64,000 nt of DNA from contig CP066225.1 of assembly GCA_016350165.1 (NCBI GenBank), forward strand, positions 1,550,001-1,614,000, read 5' to 3'. Within the stretch, counting starts at the first letter, position 1. Every line of letters begins with the position of its first letter. The translations under genes were made by a program, and so were the position numbers. Below, one piece after another: positions 37,432-46,796 of this stretch. This DNA is from Planctomycetota bacterium (GTDB taxonomy: Bacteria > Planctomycetota > Phycisphaerae > Phycisphaerales > Phycisphaeraceae). Under the pieces are notes generated by a model. It saw nothing but the letters and a program-made list of their open reading frames with translations, did no database searches and had not been told where the DNA came from.

Positions 37432-38734
37432 AAGAAAAGCGAGTGAGCGTGTGGTTGTGACCGGCATCGGCTGGATCACGCCACTCGGTCACAGTATTGA
37501 AGAAGTATGGGGGAACCTGCTGGCAGGTAAGAGTGGTATTGGGAAGACGAAGCATTTCGATGCGAGTACGTTCCCAACGACTTTTTCTGCGCAGGTGAAG
37601 GATTATGACTATCGCCAGTATGTAAAGCATCCTGAAGTGCATGAGGGTGTTGGTTTAAATACGGCGTACGCACTTGGTGCAGCTGGTCAGGCTTGGAAAT
37701 GTGCAGGCCTTGATGAGTTTGAAGCTGAGGGCAAGTTGAACCCTGAACGTCTTGGAATTTATCTTGGTTCAGGCGAGGGATCGCTGGACTTTGATAATTA
37801 TGTTGGTTCGAACCTCCAAGCTTGGTCGGCTGATGATCGTGAGATCGAGTCAGTTAGCTGGGCAGAGATGGCGAAGAAGCGATTCGAGACGGTCTGTGAA
37901 AATGAGCAGGAACCTAATATGCCACTGACGCACTTGGCGTTGGAGTTTGGCGCGATGGGCCCTGCGTATAACTGTTTGACTGCATGTGCTGCATCAGTAC
38001 AAGCGATTGGTGAAGCGACAGATATTTTGCGTCGTGGTGATGCTGACGTGATGATCACTGGTGGTGCCCACTCGATGATTCATCCGTTTGGTGTTACTGG
38101 TTTCAACCGCTTGACTGCATTGTCGAATCGTAACGATGATCCGACGACAGCTAGTCGGCCTTTCAGTCTTGACCGTGATGGTTTTGTGTTAGGTGAAGGT
38201 GCAGGGATCATGATCCTTGAAACACTTGAGCATGCAGAAGCACGCGGCGCAACGATTTTGGCTGAGATTGCTGGTTACGGCTCAACTGCCGATGCTTATC
38301 GTATTACGGATATGCATCCAGAAGGTCGTGGTGCAGGAGGTGCGATGACAGGTGCACTCACTGATGCAGCCCGAAGTGTTGCTGAAGTGGACTATATTTC
38401 AGCACACGGCACAGGTACGAAAGAAAACGACTCGATCGAGACGAAAGGTATTAAGGCGGTGTTTGGTGAACATGCACCGAACGTGCCGATCAGCTCGGTG
38501 AAGTCGATGATGGGCCACTTGATTGCAGCAGCAGGTGTTTGCGAAGCAATCGTTTGTGTGCTTGGTATTCGTGACCAGAAGTTGCCACCAACGATCAACT
38601 TAAACAATCCGGACCCAGAATGTGATCTTGATTACATTCCCAATGTATTCCGTGAGAAGAAGGTTGAAGTGTGTCTGACAAACAGCTTTGGTTTTGGCGG
38701 TCAAAATGACACGCTAATTATCGAAAAAGTCTGA
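37424..38734 (+). CDS. beta-ketoacyl-ACP synthase II-type, catalytic (KS-alpha)
   Basis: 436 residues. All FabF catalytic elements are present: Cys188 in LTACAASVQAIGE, His328 in SAHGTGT, Lys360 and His365 in SVKSMMGHLIAAAG, and the C-terminal NSFGFGGQNDTLI. It condenses malonyl-ACP with an acyl chain in fatty-acid or polyketide synthesis. The start is GTG at 37424, overlapping the previous gene. The three-gene order (non-catalytic KS, bundle, catalytic KS) suggests a heterodimer similar to type II PKS KS-alpha/KS-beta. No ACP, ketoreductase or cyclase gene is adjacent, so the product cannot be deduced. A clear terminator closes the operon. Confidence 0.9.
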   Translation: MSRRKASERVVVTGIGWITPLGHSIEEVWGNLLAGKSGIGKTKHFDASTFPTTFSAQVKDYDYRQYVKHPEVHEGVGLNTAYALGAAGQAWKCAGLDEFEAEGKLNPERLGIYLGSGEGSLDFDNYVGSNLQAWSADDREIESVSWAEMAKKRFETVCENEQEPNMPLTHLALEFGAMGPAYNCLTACAASVQAIGEATDILRRGDADVMITGGAHSMIHPFGVTGFNRLTALSNRNDDPTTASRPFSLDRDGFVLGEGAGIMILETLEHAEARGATILAEIAGYGSTADAYRITDMHPEGRGAGGAMTGALTDAARSVAEVDYISAHGTGTKENDSIETKGIKAVFGEHAPNVPISSVKSMMGHLIAAAGVCEAIVCVLGIRDQKLPPTINLNNPDPECDLDYIPNVFREKKVEVCLTNSFGFGGQNDTLIIEKV

Positions 38735-38762
38735 TTGACTCACAGCATTGATTATTGACGAT

Positions 38763-38792
38763 AAGAGCAGTCAGAAGGCTGCTCTTTTTTTA
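38763..38792 (+). terminator. intrinsic terminator of the ketosynthase operon
   Basis: An 8-bp perfect stem AAGAGCAG / CTGCTCTT (38763-38770, 38779-38786) and a T run. Confidence 0.88.
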
Positions 38793-38899
38793 ATTGAATA
38801 AGTGATCACCAGAGGCTGTTTGGGAATAATATGCACTAACGGCCGATTAGAATTGTTTACAGATGACGTGAATCACTAAAAGGGATAACGAGAAACGTT

Positions 38900-40690
38900 A
38901 TGACGTGGGAAGCCTGGTTTGTTGTAAGTGTAATTATTGTGACGCTAATCATGTTGGCTCGAAATATCGGGCCAGCAGACATTGTGTTATTGGGTGGCTT
39001 AACTGTGATAATGGTCATCGGGTCGGTAAGTGGAAGTTATATGCTGCCGAACTATAAGGAGGCAGTGCTTGGTTTTGGGAATCCGGGAATGATTACTGTG
39101 GGCGTGTTGTTTGTTGTGGTGGAAGGTTTAACGCAGACAGGCGCAATGGCGAGATTGACGGGGCCGTTACTTGGGCTGCCTAAGACGCCATTGAGTGCAC
39201 AGGCGAGAATGATTTTCCCTGTCGCAGGGATGAGTGCGTTTTTGAATAATACACCGATCGTTGCGATGTTTATGCCGGTGATTGACGATTGGTGTAAGAA
39301 GGTAAAACTCAACCCATCGAAGCTTTTCATTCCTCTTAGCTATGCGTCGATCTTTGGCGGAGCATGTACGCTAATTGGGACGAGTACGAATCTAATTGTC
39401 TATGGGATGATGGCTGAAAAGCCTGAGTTGCCAATGCTTCGGATGTTTGATTTAGCATGGGTGGGTGTGCCTTGCGCGATTTTAGGGTTGGCTTACATTT
39501 TAATTGCAGGACGATGGATGTTGCCTGACCGCGTGCCGGCTGTTTCGCTTGATGATGATCCGAGACAGTATACGGTTGAAATGTTAGTTGATCCGAATGG
39601 GCCAATGGTTGGCAAGACGATTGCCCAAGCGGGATTACGGCATTTGAGCGGTTTGTATCTAGCGGAGATAGACCGTGGCGATCGGCTTATGTGTGCAGTA
39701 TCATCGAGTGTTGTATTAGAGGCTAATGACCGGCTGATTTTTGCGGGTGTTGTTGAATCTGTTGTTGAATTAAGAAAAATGCGTGGATTGGTGCCGGCTA
39801 CAGATCAGGTATTTAAGCTCGATCATGAAGCGGCTAACCGTCAGTTAGTTGAAGCTGTTGTTTCGAATCGATGCCCACTCATTGGCAAAACGATTCGTGA
39901 TGCGAAATTTCGTACGAGTTATGGTGCAGCGGTTATTGCTGTGGGGCGTGCTGGCGAGCGAGTTGCACAGAAAATTGGCGATATTAAATTACGTCCCGGT
40001 GACACATTACTACTTGAAGGTTCACAGTCGTTTGTTGATTCGCAACGAAATTCAAAAGATTTTTTCCTTGTCAGTGCTGTTGAAGGATCGAATCCTGTTC
40101 GGCACAACAAGGCATGGATCGCGATTGTTATTTTAATCGGCATGATTATTGCAGTAACCGCAGGCTGGTTGAATATGTTAACGAGTGCGCTACTAGCAAG
40201 CGCTTTGATGATTGCATCTCGTTGCTGCACGGCAAGTGAAGCAAGAAGAAGTATTAACTGGCAGGTTCTAATTACGATTGGAGCGGCGTTGGGGCTGGGC
40301 ATGGCGATGAGCAAGAGTGGTGCGGCTGAGTATATTGCGAATGAAATCATAACAGTGATTGGCAACGAGCCAATTTTTGTACTCGCAGCCGTGTACTTTG
40401 TGACCATGCTTTTCACAGAAATCATTACCAACAATGCTGCAGCAGTTCTTGTATTTCCAATTGCATACGCTGCGGCTGGAACGTTAAATGTCGATTTCAT
40501 GCCGTTTGCGATTGTGATTATGCTTGCGGCCAGTGCGAGTTTTGCAACACCAATCGGCTATCAAACCAACCTGATGGTCTATGGCCCGGGCGGATACAAG
40601 TTTACTGACTATATGCGGTTTGGCATTCCGTTGAACCTGATGTTTATGACCATGTCTGTCATATTGACGCCAATTGTTTGGCCGTTTTAA
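38900..40690 (+). CDS. SLC13/DASS-type permease with two TrkA-C domains
   Basis: 596 residues. The N-terminal membrane half carries NPGMITVGVLFVVVEGL, FLNNTPIVAMFMPV and TLIGTSTNLIVYGMM. Two RCK_C/TrkA-C domains follow at about 215-290 and 310-385 (GPMVGKTIAQAGLRHLSGLY and RCPLIGKTIRDAKFRTSYGA). The C-terminal membrane half has TNNAAAVLVFPIA and ATPIGYQTNLMVYGPGGY. This SLC13 layout with a central TrkA-C pair is common in bacteria; members take up sulfate, dicarboxylates or related anions with sodium. The substrate is not readable here. It starts 165 bases after the ketosynthase operon, behind a terminator, so it is separate. Confidence 0.9.
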   Translation: MTWEAWFVVSVIIVTLIMLARNIGPADIVLLGGLTVIMVIGSVSGSYMLPNYKEAVLGFGNPGMITVGVLFVVVEGLTQTGAMARLTGPLLGLPKTPLSAQARMIFPVAGMSAFLNNTPIVAMFMPVIDDWCKKVKLNPSKLFIPLSYASIFGGACTLIGTSTNLIVYGMMAEKPELPMLRMFDLAWVGVPCAILGLAYILIAGRWMLPDRVPAVSLDDDPRQYTVEMLVDPNGPMVGKTIAQAGLRHLSGLYLAEIDRGDRLMCAVSSSVVLEANDRLIFAGVVESVVELRKMRGLVPATDQVFKLDHEAANRQLVEAVVSNRCPLIGKTIRDAKFRTSYGAAVIAVGRAGERVAQKIGDIKLRPGDTLLLEGSQSFVDSQRNSKDFFLVSAVEGSNPVRHNKAWIAIVILIGMIIAVTAGWLNMLTSALLASALMIASRCCTASEARRSINWQVLITIGAALGLGMAMSKSGAAEYIANEIITVIGNEPIFVLAAVYFVTMLFTEIITNNAAAVLVFPIAYAAAGTLNVDFMPFAIVIMLAASASFATPIGYQTNLMVYGPGGYKFTDYMRFGIPLNLMFMTMSVILTPIVWPF

Positions 40691-40698
40691 TGATGCAT

Positions 40699-40732
40699 AA
40701 AAAACACTGCAATGGGGCTAAGCATTGCAGTG
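40699..40732 (-). terminator. intrinsic terminator of the fibro-slime gene
   Basis: A 10-bp perfect stem CACTGCAATG / CATTGCAGTG (40705-40714, 40723-40732). The A run on its left is the T tail for the minus strand. On the plus strand the SLC13 gene gets no T tail from it. Confidence 0.8.
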
Positions 40733-40821
40733 CAGAAACAGATCAGTCGGTCCGTCATCATCTGTAGCTCGAACCTTTGAACCGACAAGGTATACAGTTC
40801 GTGCCACCCACTCTTGTTCTA

Positions 40822-41643
40822 TTAGTCATACAGCGGGCTAACGGTTGTTGGTGGGACTTCTTCAAGTTGAAGTGTCGTATCGATGCGGAAGTTTGATTCA
40901 TCGGTATGACGTTCGGCCATGAATACATCTAATGTGTATTCGTTACCCGGCTTTAAGCCAAGTTTTTTGGCTTTTGAATCAAGGTTAATTGAACCTGATG
41001 CTTGCGGGTGAATTGAGCCGAGATCGACCGCGAGTTTACCGTTGATAAAGACCCATACATCGTCGTCACCGGTGAACTTAAAGACCATTGCATAGTCACG
41101 CTCGTTGGGATCGGTGTATGTAAACTTTGTACGAACTTCGAAAGTCCAGTGGAAGTTATGCTGCTTACCATCTTTAGCGCGACCTGAATTTCCAAAGCCT
41201 TGCTTATCGATTGGGAAGAAATAGGTAGGACGTTCCTTTGCGAAGGTATAAACACCGCCTGGCGTATCCTGCTTATTATCAAGCGTAATCTTCACTGGGA
41301 TGGCGATATTGACACCCGGTGTATTCTTAAACCATTGGTCAAAATTTTCTGGTGAAGAGAACGGTACTTTACGATATGGATCGTTAAAGTAATTCATGTT
41401 CAGATGTGGAACACCATCTTCACCTAATGTTTGTTCAACTAGATTTTTGTAAACATATCGTGATGGGCCTGACTGCACATACCACTGTGAGAATTGCCAG
41501 TGACCAAACGATTCGAAGTCTGGGTGTGATGATTTAAAATCTCGCACAACACCATGCAATTCGATTTGGTCTGCATTTGCTGTCGTTGCAGCACCAACCA
41601 ATAATGTCGTGGCAACGGCCAAAGAGCTTATTTTTTTATACAT
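40822..41643 (-). CDS. secreted fibro-slime domain protein
   Basis: 273 residues from the ATG at 41643, preceded by GAAAGGG; the longer frame to 41682 lacks support. The signal peptide ends near TANA. The remaining sequence is almost entirely one fibro-slime domain (TIGR02148 type): VVRDFKSSHPDF, NFDQWFKNTPGVN, YFFPIDKQGFGN, FKFTGDDDVWVFINGKLAVD, GSINLDSKAKKLGLKPG and AERHTDESNFRIDTTL. The domain is known from large secreted proteins of fibre and slime formers. No PEP-CTERM or other anchor is present, so it is probably released. It follows the pilus operon on the same strand by ~200 bases. Confidence 0.9.
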   Translation of the reverse strand: MYKKISSLAVATTLLVGAATTANADQIELHGVVRDFKSSHPDFESFGHWQFSQWYVQSGPSRYVYKNLVEQTLGEDGVPHLNMNYFNDPYRKVPFSSPENFDQWFKNTPGVNIAIPVKITLDNKQDTPGGVYTFAKERPTYFFPIDKQGFGNSGRAKDGKQHNFHWTFEVRTKFTYTDPNERDYAMVFKFTGDDDVWVFINGKLAVDLGSIHPQASGSINLDSKAKKLGLKPGNEYTLDVFMAERHTDESNFRIDTTLQLEEVPPTTVSPLYD

Positions 41644-41845
41644 ACGATACCCTTTCGGTGCCTCCGATAGGGTTAGCCTCATTCCTTTGATTTATGTTTG
41701 GCCTGTACCTGAATCATGCCAACGTTACTGAATTGAAAGTTACGAAATAACAACTTTGCTGGCTAGTGATATTTGGTAATTTAGAGAATTGCATTTTTAC
41801 CTAACCACTACACGTGCTATGTTTTTACATCAGCTGTATTACGTT

Positions 41846-42481
41846 TTAGCGTTCAACACGTCGCGGCATTGTTGAGGCAATGACTCGTATTTCAGATTGC
41901 TCCGCTGATTCGATCGATAGCGTATTATCGCGATCCGGCATGACTGTCAGATCGATTGAGCCTCTTTCAAGCACTAGAACGCCTTGCCTATCGATACGAT
42001 GCCTTACATGAAAGACTGCTTGCGTAACTCCACCTAGTAGTGGTTGATATGTTTCATCTGAATCGAAAATGAAGTTACCATTATCATCCAAACGAACGTA
42101 TAGTTGCTGCTCATCTTTGTTGTATTCAATTCTAACGAGACGTCCTTTGGAATCGAGCATTTCAAGGTAATTGCAGCTTATGGTGCTATCGCTTTCAGTG
42201 GCATCAGCATCAATTGAACGCGCACTAGTTAATGTTAGTGGGCCATGTGCAGTCGAGTTGCGCACCATCATAAGAAGACGGTTAATCACCATACGTGTTG
42301 CTGCTTGTGTTGATGCAGATTCAGCAGCCGATGCATATGCACGAAATGACGTATCGATAGCGACCATCGTTGCAGTAAGAAGCATTGCAGTGATTGCTAA
42401 AGAGAGAAGCATTTCAACAAGAGAAAGGCCTCTTTGGCGATGTATCACTGCTCGATTTTTTAAACGTTTATTATGCATCAT
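41846..42481 (-). CDS. type IV pilin-like minor pilin (PulJ/PilW-like)
   Basis: 211 residues. A class III prepilin leader (basic, RQRG) is followed by LSLVEMLLSLAITAMLLTAT with Glu at +5 of the mature protein, the standard pilin helix and peptidase site. The globular part has no named domain and ends in MPRRVER. It is the last gene of a five-gene minus-strand operon (PilT, PilC, two pseudopilins, this gene), starting 18 bases after its neighbour's stop. Probably a minor pilin at the tip or in the initiation complex. Confidence 0.82.
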   Translation of the reverse strand: MMHNKRLKNRAVIHRQRGLSLVEMLLSLAITAMLLTATMVAIDTSFRAYASAAESASTQAATRMVINRLLMMVRNSTAHGPLTLTSARSIDADATESDSTISCNYLEMLDSKGRLVRIEYNKDEQQLYVRLDDNGNFIFDSDETYQPLLGGVTQAVFHVRHRIDRQGVLVLERGSIDLTVMPDRDNTLSIESAEQSEIRVIASTMPRRVER

Positions 42482-42499
42482 GCTACTTTGTAATGAGAT

Positions 42500-44788
42500 T
42501 TACCATGTTGTCACACCACCCTCGGTGTAGGTTGCGTAATGAGGTTTCAATTCAACAGGGCCTAGGATTCCATCTGGAAGTGGAATGGTTGGATCATAGG
42601 TTACTTGAATGACGCCAACACCATTTGGCGGGACTTCAGCTTCTAAATCGCCGTTCACTGAGGAAAAGTAACCAAGTGTTGTATTAAACTGCGGTGAAGT
42701 ATCGCCCAATACAGGGCCTGTATTTGATTGGGGCGCAAAGGTTGTGATTACTGAACCAGTAACTTTTACCTGACCACGCATATCAATCAGGCCAGCAACA
42801 ATTGTGCCTGAAAGTTCAATGGTTTCATTAGAGTCTGAAGGAGCGACAAATGTCCCCATTTCGATTGAGAAATTAGGTGCAAGAATAGCTGAGCGTTTAA
42901 AGAGTTTCTTCTCGCTTTCGGTAAGGTATGTCGAGTCATCAATTTTAAATTGTGTAAAGCCTGTGAAAGCAATTTTGTTGCGTGTGTGAGTATATTGTTT
43001 GGGTGAATCTGAGACGACAGCACCTTCAAAAAGGCAGTTTTCAAAGCGTAGATTATTTGCAGTTGTTTTTGATCCTTGCTCTGAATCAATTTCAACGCCA
43101 TTAACTGTGACTGTTTTATCTGGGTGTTTGTAGTCTTTGTTATTTTCCTGCATACCTGCATAGTTGTAGTTGGGGTCTACATTAACAGTTGCGGTTTCAA
43201 CAAATGTTACGCCACGGAATGTGCAGCCTTTAAAGAGTGCATTGGTTCCTTTTGGGATACGTACATTAGTGAAAAGCATATTTTCATAGACTGGACGTTC
43301 GAAATAATCGTATGGGTGAGCTGCACCATAAGGAACAGCTTCGAAGACGCCATCTGAGTTATATATCGCTTTATCAGGATCATGCGATGGGTTTGAGTTT
43401 ACTTGTTGAAGCATTTGAGATTGGAGATCGCCGGTTGCTTTATTCCTAAACACTGTCACATCAAAACTATCTGCATCGAATTGATATGCATCATTTTCCG
43501 ATGCATTAAATGTGAGTGGTGATTCCTGGTAGTCCGGAGTGATGGAACCCTGGAAATAATCTTGATATTCAGTATCTGCACCATCGGGACTAGCAGCACC
43601 GTCATTCCAATTATCACGATTGGCGGTAATGTAAACTTCGCCACGGATCTTGGTATAACGATCGCGTGTATCTATGACGCCATCGTTATAACCTTCACGA
43701 TTTTGGACTCCGAACGTATCAATGAGTTCTATCAACTGAAGTGCATCGACTGTAACTACTCCATCTGATTCCATTCCTGACTGCGAGACTGTTACTAGAC
43801 CAGTATTAGAGTCAATGCTGCCGAACTGCTTTAAAAACAAGTCAAACTCATCAATGTAGCCATCGCCATTTATATCCAGGTCTTTATCAAGATCGCCGAG
43901 TTCGGTTGGGTTATTTATATTGATCCGATTATCGCCATCTGTATCGTGGTTATCATCATCACCTATCAATGACCCTACGAGCGCATCAAGTTTTGCATCA
44001 AGGGCAGCATTTAAACCACGAAAATCTGAAACCATTTGAATTGGATGACCATTATCGAGATTTGTTTCATTAAATCTTGAGCCAATTGGACCGTCGATCA
44101 TAACATTACGACCAACCATTATTCGAGAACGAGAAAGAATCGCGTAACGAATTTTTTTATCCATCTTCAGATCAATTTTGACTGATCGCGTTACACGTGT
44201 TGGACCTTCAGGACCATCGTGCGCTTTGACGGTTAAACGAATCCATGTGTTATCTAGTGGATTTGCTTTTGAAACAGGCGTTGCCATTGTTGAGAATGGC
44301 GGCCTCTGGTAATAGTTGGAATTATAGTCTTCATTCGCGAGTGGATGCTGTGCAAATGAAGTTTGGAATGTAGGAGCACCTGGCGCTGTTGCGATTTCAC
44401 CAAAAAAGACGCTGTTTGATTGACCAAACCCCCAACTCTTCGATTGATATTGATAATCATGAACGATTGAGTTTACTAGTTCATCACGCACTGCAATCCA
44501 AAGATCGCTTGCATTACTGTCATCAATAATACCGTCACGTGTTTGAACGATTTTTGCGGCATGATCCAAACGGTAGAGCATGTAGTTCATACCGGTTTCG
44601 GCTGCAGCCAATGCACGGCTAATTTTTAGATGCGAGTCAGCAGTCGATAAATTTCCTTGGGAAAGAATTGCCATCGCTGCTGTTAAAGAACCAAAGATCA
44701 CAAGAAACATCATCGCTAAAACAACTGCAGCACCACGTTGGCAATGAAGTTTATTTTTATACGAATTAGTATGTTTATATTGATACAT
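42500..44788 (-). CDS. PilX-like minor pilin with embedded calcium-loop segment
   Basis: 762 residues, several times longer than usual PilX. The N-terminal RGAAVVLAMMFLVIFGSL segment and SRALAAAETGMNYMLYRLD are typical of the PilX/pilus-assembly class that lacks the Glu5 motif. Around residues 270-320 are dockerin/EF-hand-like acidic loops (DTDGDNRININNP, DINGDGYIDEFDLFL). After that a beta-rich region (about 480-700, FKGCTFRGVTF, LRFENCLFEGAVV) looks like a right-handed helix of short strands. It is a large surface-exposed pilus component, perhaps a tip adhesin stabilised by calcium (inference). It lies within the pilus operon. Confidence 0.78.
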   Translation of the reverse strand: MYQYKHTNSYKNKLHCQRGAAVVLAMMFLVIFGSLTAAMAILSQGNLSTADSHLKISRALAAAETGMNYMLYRLDHAAKIVQTRDGIIDDSNASDLWIAVRDELVNSIVHDYQYQSKSWGFGQSNSVFFGEIATAPGAPTFQTSFAQHPLANEDYNSNYYQRPPFSTMATPVSKANPLDNTWIRLTVKAHDGPEGPTRVTRSVKIDLKMDKKIRYAILSRSRIMVGRNVMIDGPIGSRFNETNLDNGHPIQMVSDFRGLNAALDAKLDALVGSLIGDDDNHDTDGDNRININNPTELGDLDKDLDINGDGYIDEFDLFLKQFGSIDSNTGLVTVSQSGMESDGVVTVDALQLIELIDTFGVQNREGYNDGVIDTRDRYTKIRGEVYITANRDNWNDGAASPDGADTEYQDYFQGSITPDYQESPLTFNASENDAYQFDADSFDVTVFRNKATGDLQSQMLQQVNSNPSHDPDKAIYNSDGVFEAVPYGAAHPYDYFERPVYENMLFTNVRIPKGTNALFKGCTFRGVTFVETATVNVDPNYNYAGMQENNKDYKHPDKTVTVNGVEIDSEQGSKTTANNLRFENCLFEGAVVSDSPKQYTHTRNKIAFTGFTQFKIDDSTYLTESEKKLFKRSAILAPNFSIEMGTFVAPSDSNETIELSGTIVAGLIDMRGQVKVTGSVITTFAPQSNTGPVLGDTSPQFNTTLGYFSSVNGDLEAEVPPNGVGVIQVTYDPTIPLPDGILGPVELKPHYATYTEGGVTTW

Positions 44789-44824
44789 TGGTTAAAACCT
44801 AAAGCCTCCGATTATTAAAAGCTG

Positions 44825-45445
44825 TCACTTACGCGTTACTATCCAATTCAGATTGGATACGTTGACCTGATTCTTTGTGTTTGGATCAGTGTATAAGACA
44901 TCAACGGTTACACGTAATATGTCGGAATCCACTGTAAAAGGTAGTGGTATTGATGAACCAATATTATCTTCACGAACTTTTACAACTTTAACGACCTGCG
45001 ACCAGTTCCCCATATCCGGAATCGTTTGACGCAGTGCGTTTATTGGTGGAGAAAATACCACCCCCTCGCCCTGCTGACCTAAGCCATTCACAGCAATCAT
45101 TTTCCCTGCAAAATCATCCAAATCATCCATACGTTGGATGTTTGGTTTGCCATTTGAAAGTAGTTCGTTTGATTCAGGACCAAGTATCGCATCACCGGTA
45201 ATCGGATCATGTATAGGCAAACTCAAAGTCAGTTCACGTACTTCATTTGCAAGTAACATTGCAGTGCCTGATTTTGCAGCCCAATCATTTTTTTGATGAT
45301 ATGCTTGTTGAGCAGCAACGATCGCGAGCACACCTGTACCTACAATGACAGTTGTTAACGCAGCTTCAATGAGCGTGAAGCCGGCACTTCTGTGTGAGTG
45401 TCGGCGTTTAACGCTTCTATGAGATTGTGTTGCTGCTCGGGTCAA
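44825..45445 (-). CDS. type IV pilin-like minor pilin (PilV/PulI-like)
   Basis: 206 residues. After a long basic leader rich in Arg/His/Ser (about 26 residues), the prepilin site AGFTLIEAALTTVIVGTGVLA has Gly-1 and Glu+5. The globular domain includes LLANEVRELTLSLP and a VKVVKV strand, and ends LNWIVTRK. It probably acts as a minor pilin or pseudopilin. Its start lies 38 bases after the PilC stop in the minus-strand operon. Confidence 0.82.
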   Translation of the reverse strand: MTRAATQSHRSVKRRHSHRSAGFTLIEAALTTVIVGTGVLAIVAAQQAYHQKNDWAAKSGTAMLLANEVRELTLSLPIHDPITGDAILGPESNELLSNGKPNIQRMDDLDDFAGKMIAVNGLGQQGEGVVFSPPINALRQTIPDMGNWSQVVKVVKVREDNIGSSIPLPFTVDSDILRVTVDVLYTDPNTKNQVNVSNLNWIVTRK

Positions 45446-45483
45446 ATTAAATCCAATTCAAGTTTCCACATTCAGCTACTTGC

Positions 45484-46710
45484 TTATTTCACCAGCGTTG
45501 AGAGCTTGAAGATTGGCAGGATAATTGCCATTGCGATAAAACCAACAACCGAACCCATGAGAATAATCATGACGGGTTCGATCATGCTGGTTACAGTTTT
45601 GATGACTTCTTTGAGTTGGCGACCGTAATATGAAGAAACTTCATCTAATACTTCGCCGAGCTTACCTGACTCTTCACCTGCGGAAACCATTTGCACAACG
45701 GATTTTGGCAAATGTGGTGTTTTTTGCAGAGGATGAGCAATTTTTTTACCTTGTTTTACTGAGCCATGCACGGCATTCCAAAGTTTTCGGAAATGCCGGT
45801 TGCCTGAAATCTCACCTGTAATTGCGAGCGTATCAAGCATCGGTACACCTGCGTTCACAAGTTCACCCATAGTTTGTAGTGAACGTGAGATATAAAGCGC
45901 TTTGAACATTTTTTTGAAAATTGGAATACGCAATTTCATAGAGTCCCACCACCATCCACCTGGTTCTGTTTTTACAAAGAAAAGCAGAGAAACAAGACCG
46001 CCGATCATGGCGAGAATAACAGCCCACCACCATTCAACCATAAATTCTGAGAGATTCATCAGAAAGATGGTTGGCCAAGGCATTGCGGCTTCTTTACCTT
46101 CAAATACTGCTGCAAAACGAGGCAAAACGAATGTAAGCAGAAAAATTGTAACTGATACAGCAAGGCCACCAATCACGGATGGATAGATCATTGCGCCGAT
46201 GACCATTGCACGTGTTTCAATTTGTTGTTGCAAATAAGCTGCGATACGTTCGAGCATTTGAGAGAATGAGCCAGACATTTCAGATGCGCGAACCATGTTA
46301 ATGTACAACGGACCAAAAAGTTTTGGATGCTTCGATAATGCTTCTGAAAATTGTTTACCGGATTCTACATCCTGCTTGATTTCGTGAAGGATATTCTTAA
46401 ATTTTTGATTTTCAACTTGATCAGCAATACCTTCGAGAGCAGCACGGATAGAAATACCCGCACGAATCATAACGGCGAGTTGTGTCGTGAAGTTAAGAAC
46501 ATCACGCTGGGTTGGACCAGATTGATAATTGAGCGCTTTGAGACGATCACCAAGTGAAGCGGTAGATTTGTTCGAAACTGGCGTCAGTTGGAGAACAATA
46601 TTGCCTTGGTTACGCAACTGCTGAGCAGCAGTAAGCGCATTGTCCGAAGTCATGATACCGACGGAAGTTTCGCCGGTTGAGTTCTTCATTTGGTATCGGT
46701 AGGTTGGCAT
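45484..46710 (-). CDS. pilC: type IV pilus/type II secretion platform protein
   Basis: 408 residues, the usual family length. Two T2SSF domains each end in helical pairs: the first with FTTQLAVMIRAGISIRAALE and YPSVIGGLAVSVTIFLLTFV, the second with YISRSLQTMGELVNAGVPML and MIEPVMIILMGSVVGFIAMA. This is the inner-membrane platform that the assembly ATPase turns. PilC and GspF cannot be told apart by sequence alone; the PilT gene upstream favours a pilus. No assembly ATPase (PilB) is in the operon. Confidence 0.92.
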   Translation of the reverse strand: MPTYRYQMKNSTGETSVGIMTSDNALTAAQQLRNQGNIVLQLTPVSNKSTASLGDRLKALNYQSGPTQRDVLNFTTQLAVMIRAGISIRAALEGIADQVENQKFKNILHEIKQDVESGKQFSEALSKHPKLFGPLYINMVRASEMSGSFSQMLERIAAYLQQQIETRAMVIGAMIYPSVIGGLAVSVTIFLLTFVLPRFAAVFEGKEAAMPWPTIFLMNLSEFMVEWWWAVILAMIGGLVSLLFFVKTEPGGWWWDSMKLRIPIFKKMFKALYISRSLQTMGELVNAGVPMLDTLAITGEISGNRHFRKLWNAVHGSVKQGKKIAHPLQKTPHLPKSVVQMVSAGEESGKLGEVLDEVSSYYGRQLKEVIKTVTSMIEPVMIILMGSVVGFIAMAIILPIFKLSTLVK

Positions 46711-46796
46711 CTATCCACTATTCCGTTGACTGATCTGTATTAATTCATATACAACGATGATTCATGTTTAACTGACAGCAGCTAATCGATGATTAG

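Noticed and set aside
40741-40800. tRNA-like GGTTCAAAGGTTCGAG on the minus strand
   Set aside because: The T-loop-like word has no pairing T stem, and no acceptor, D or anticodon arms can be drawn.
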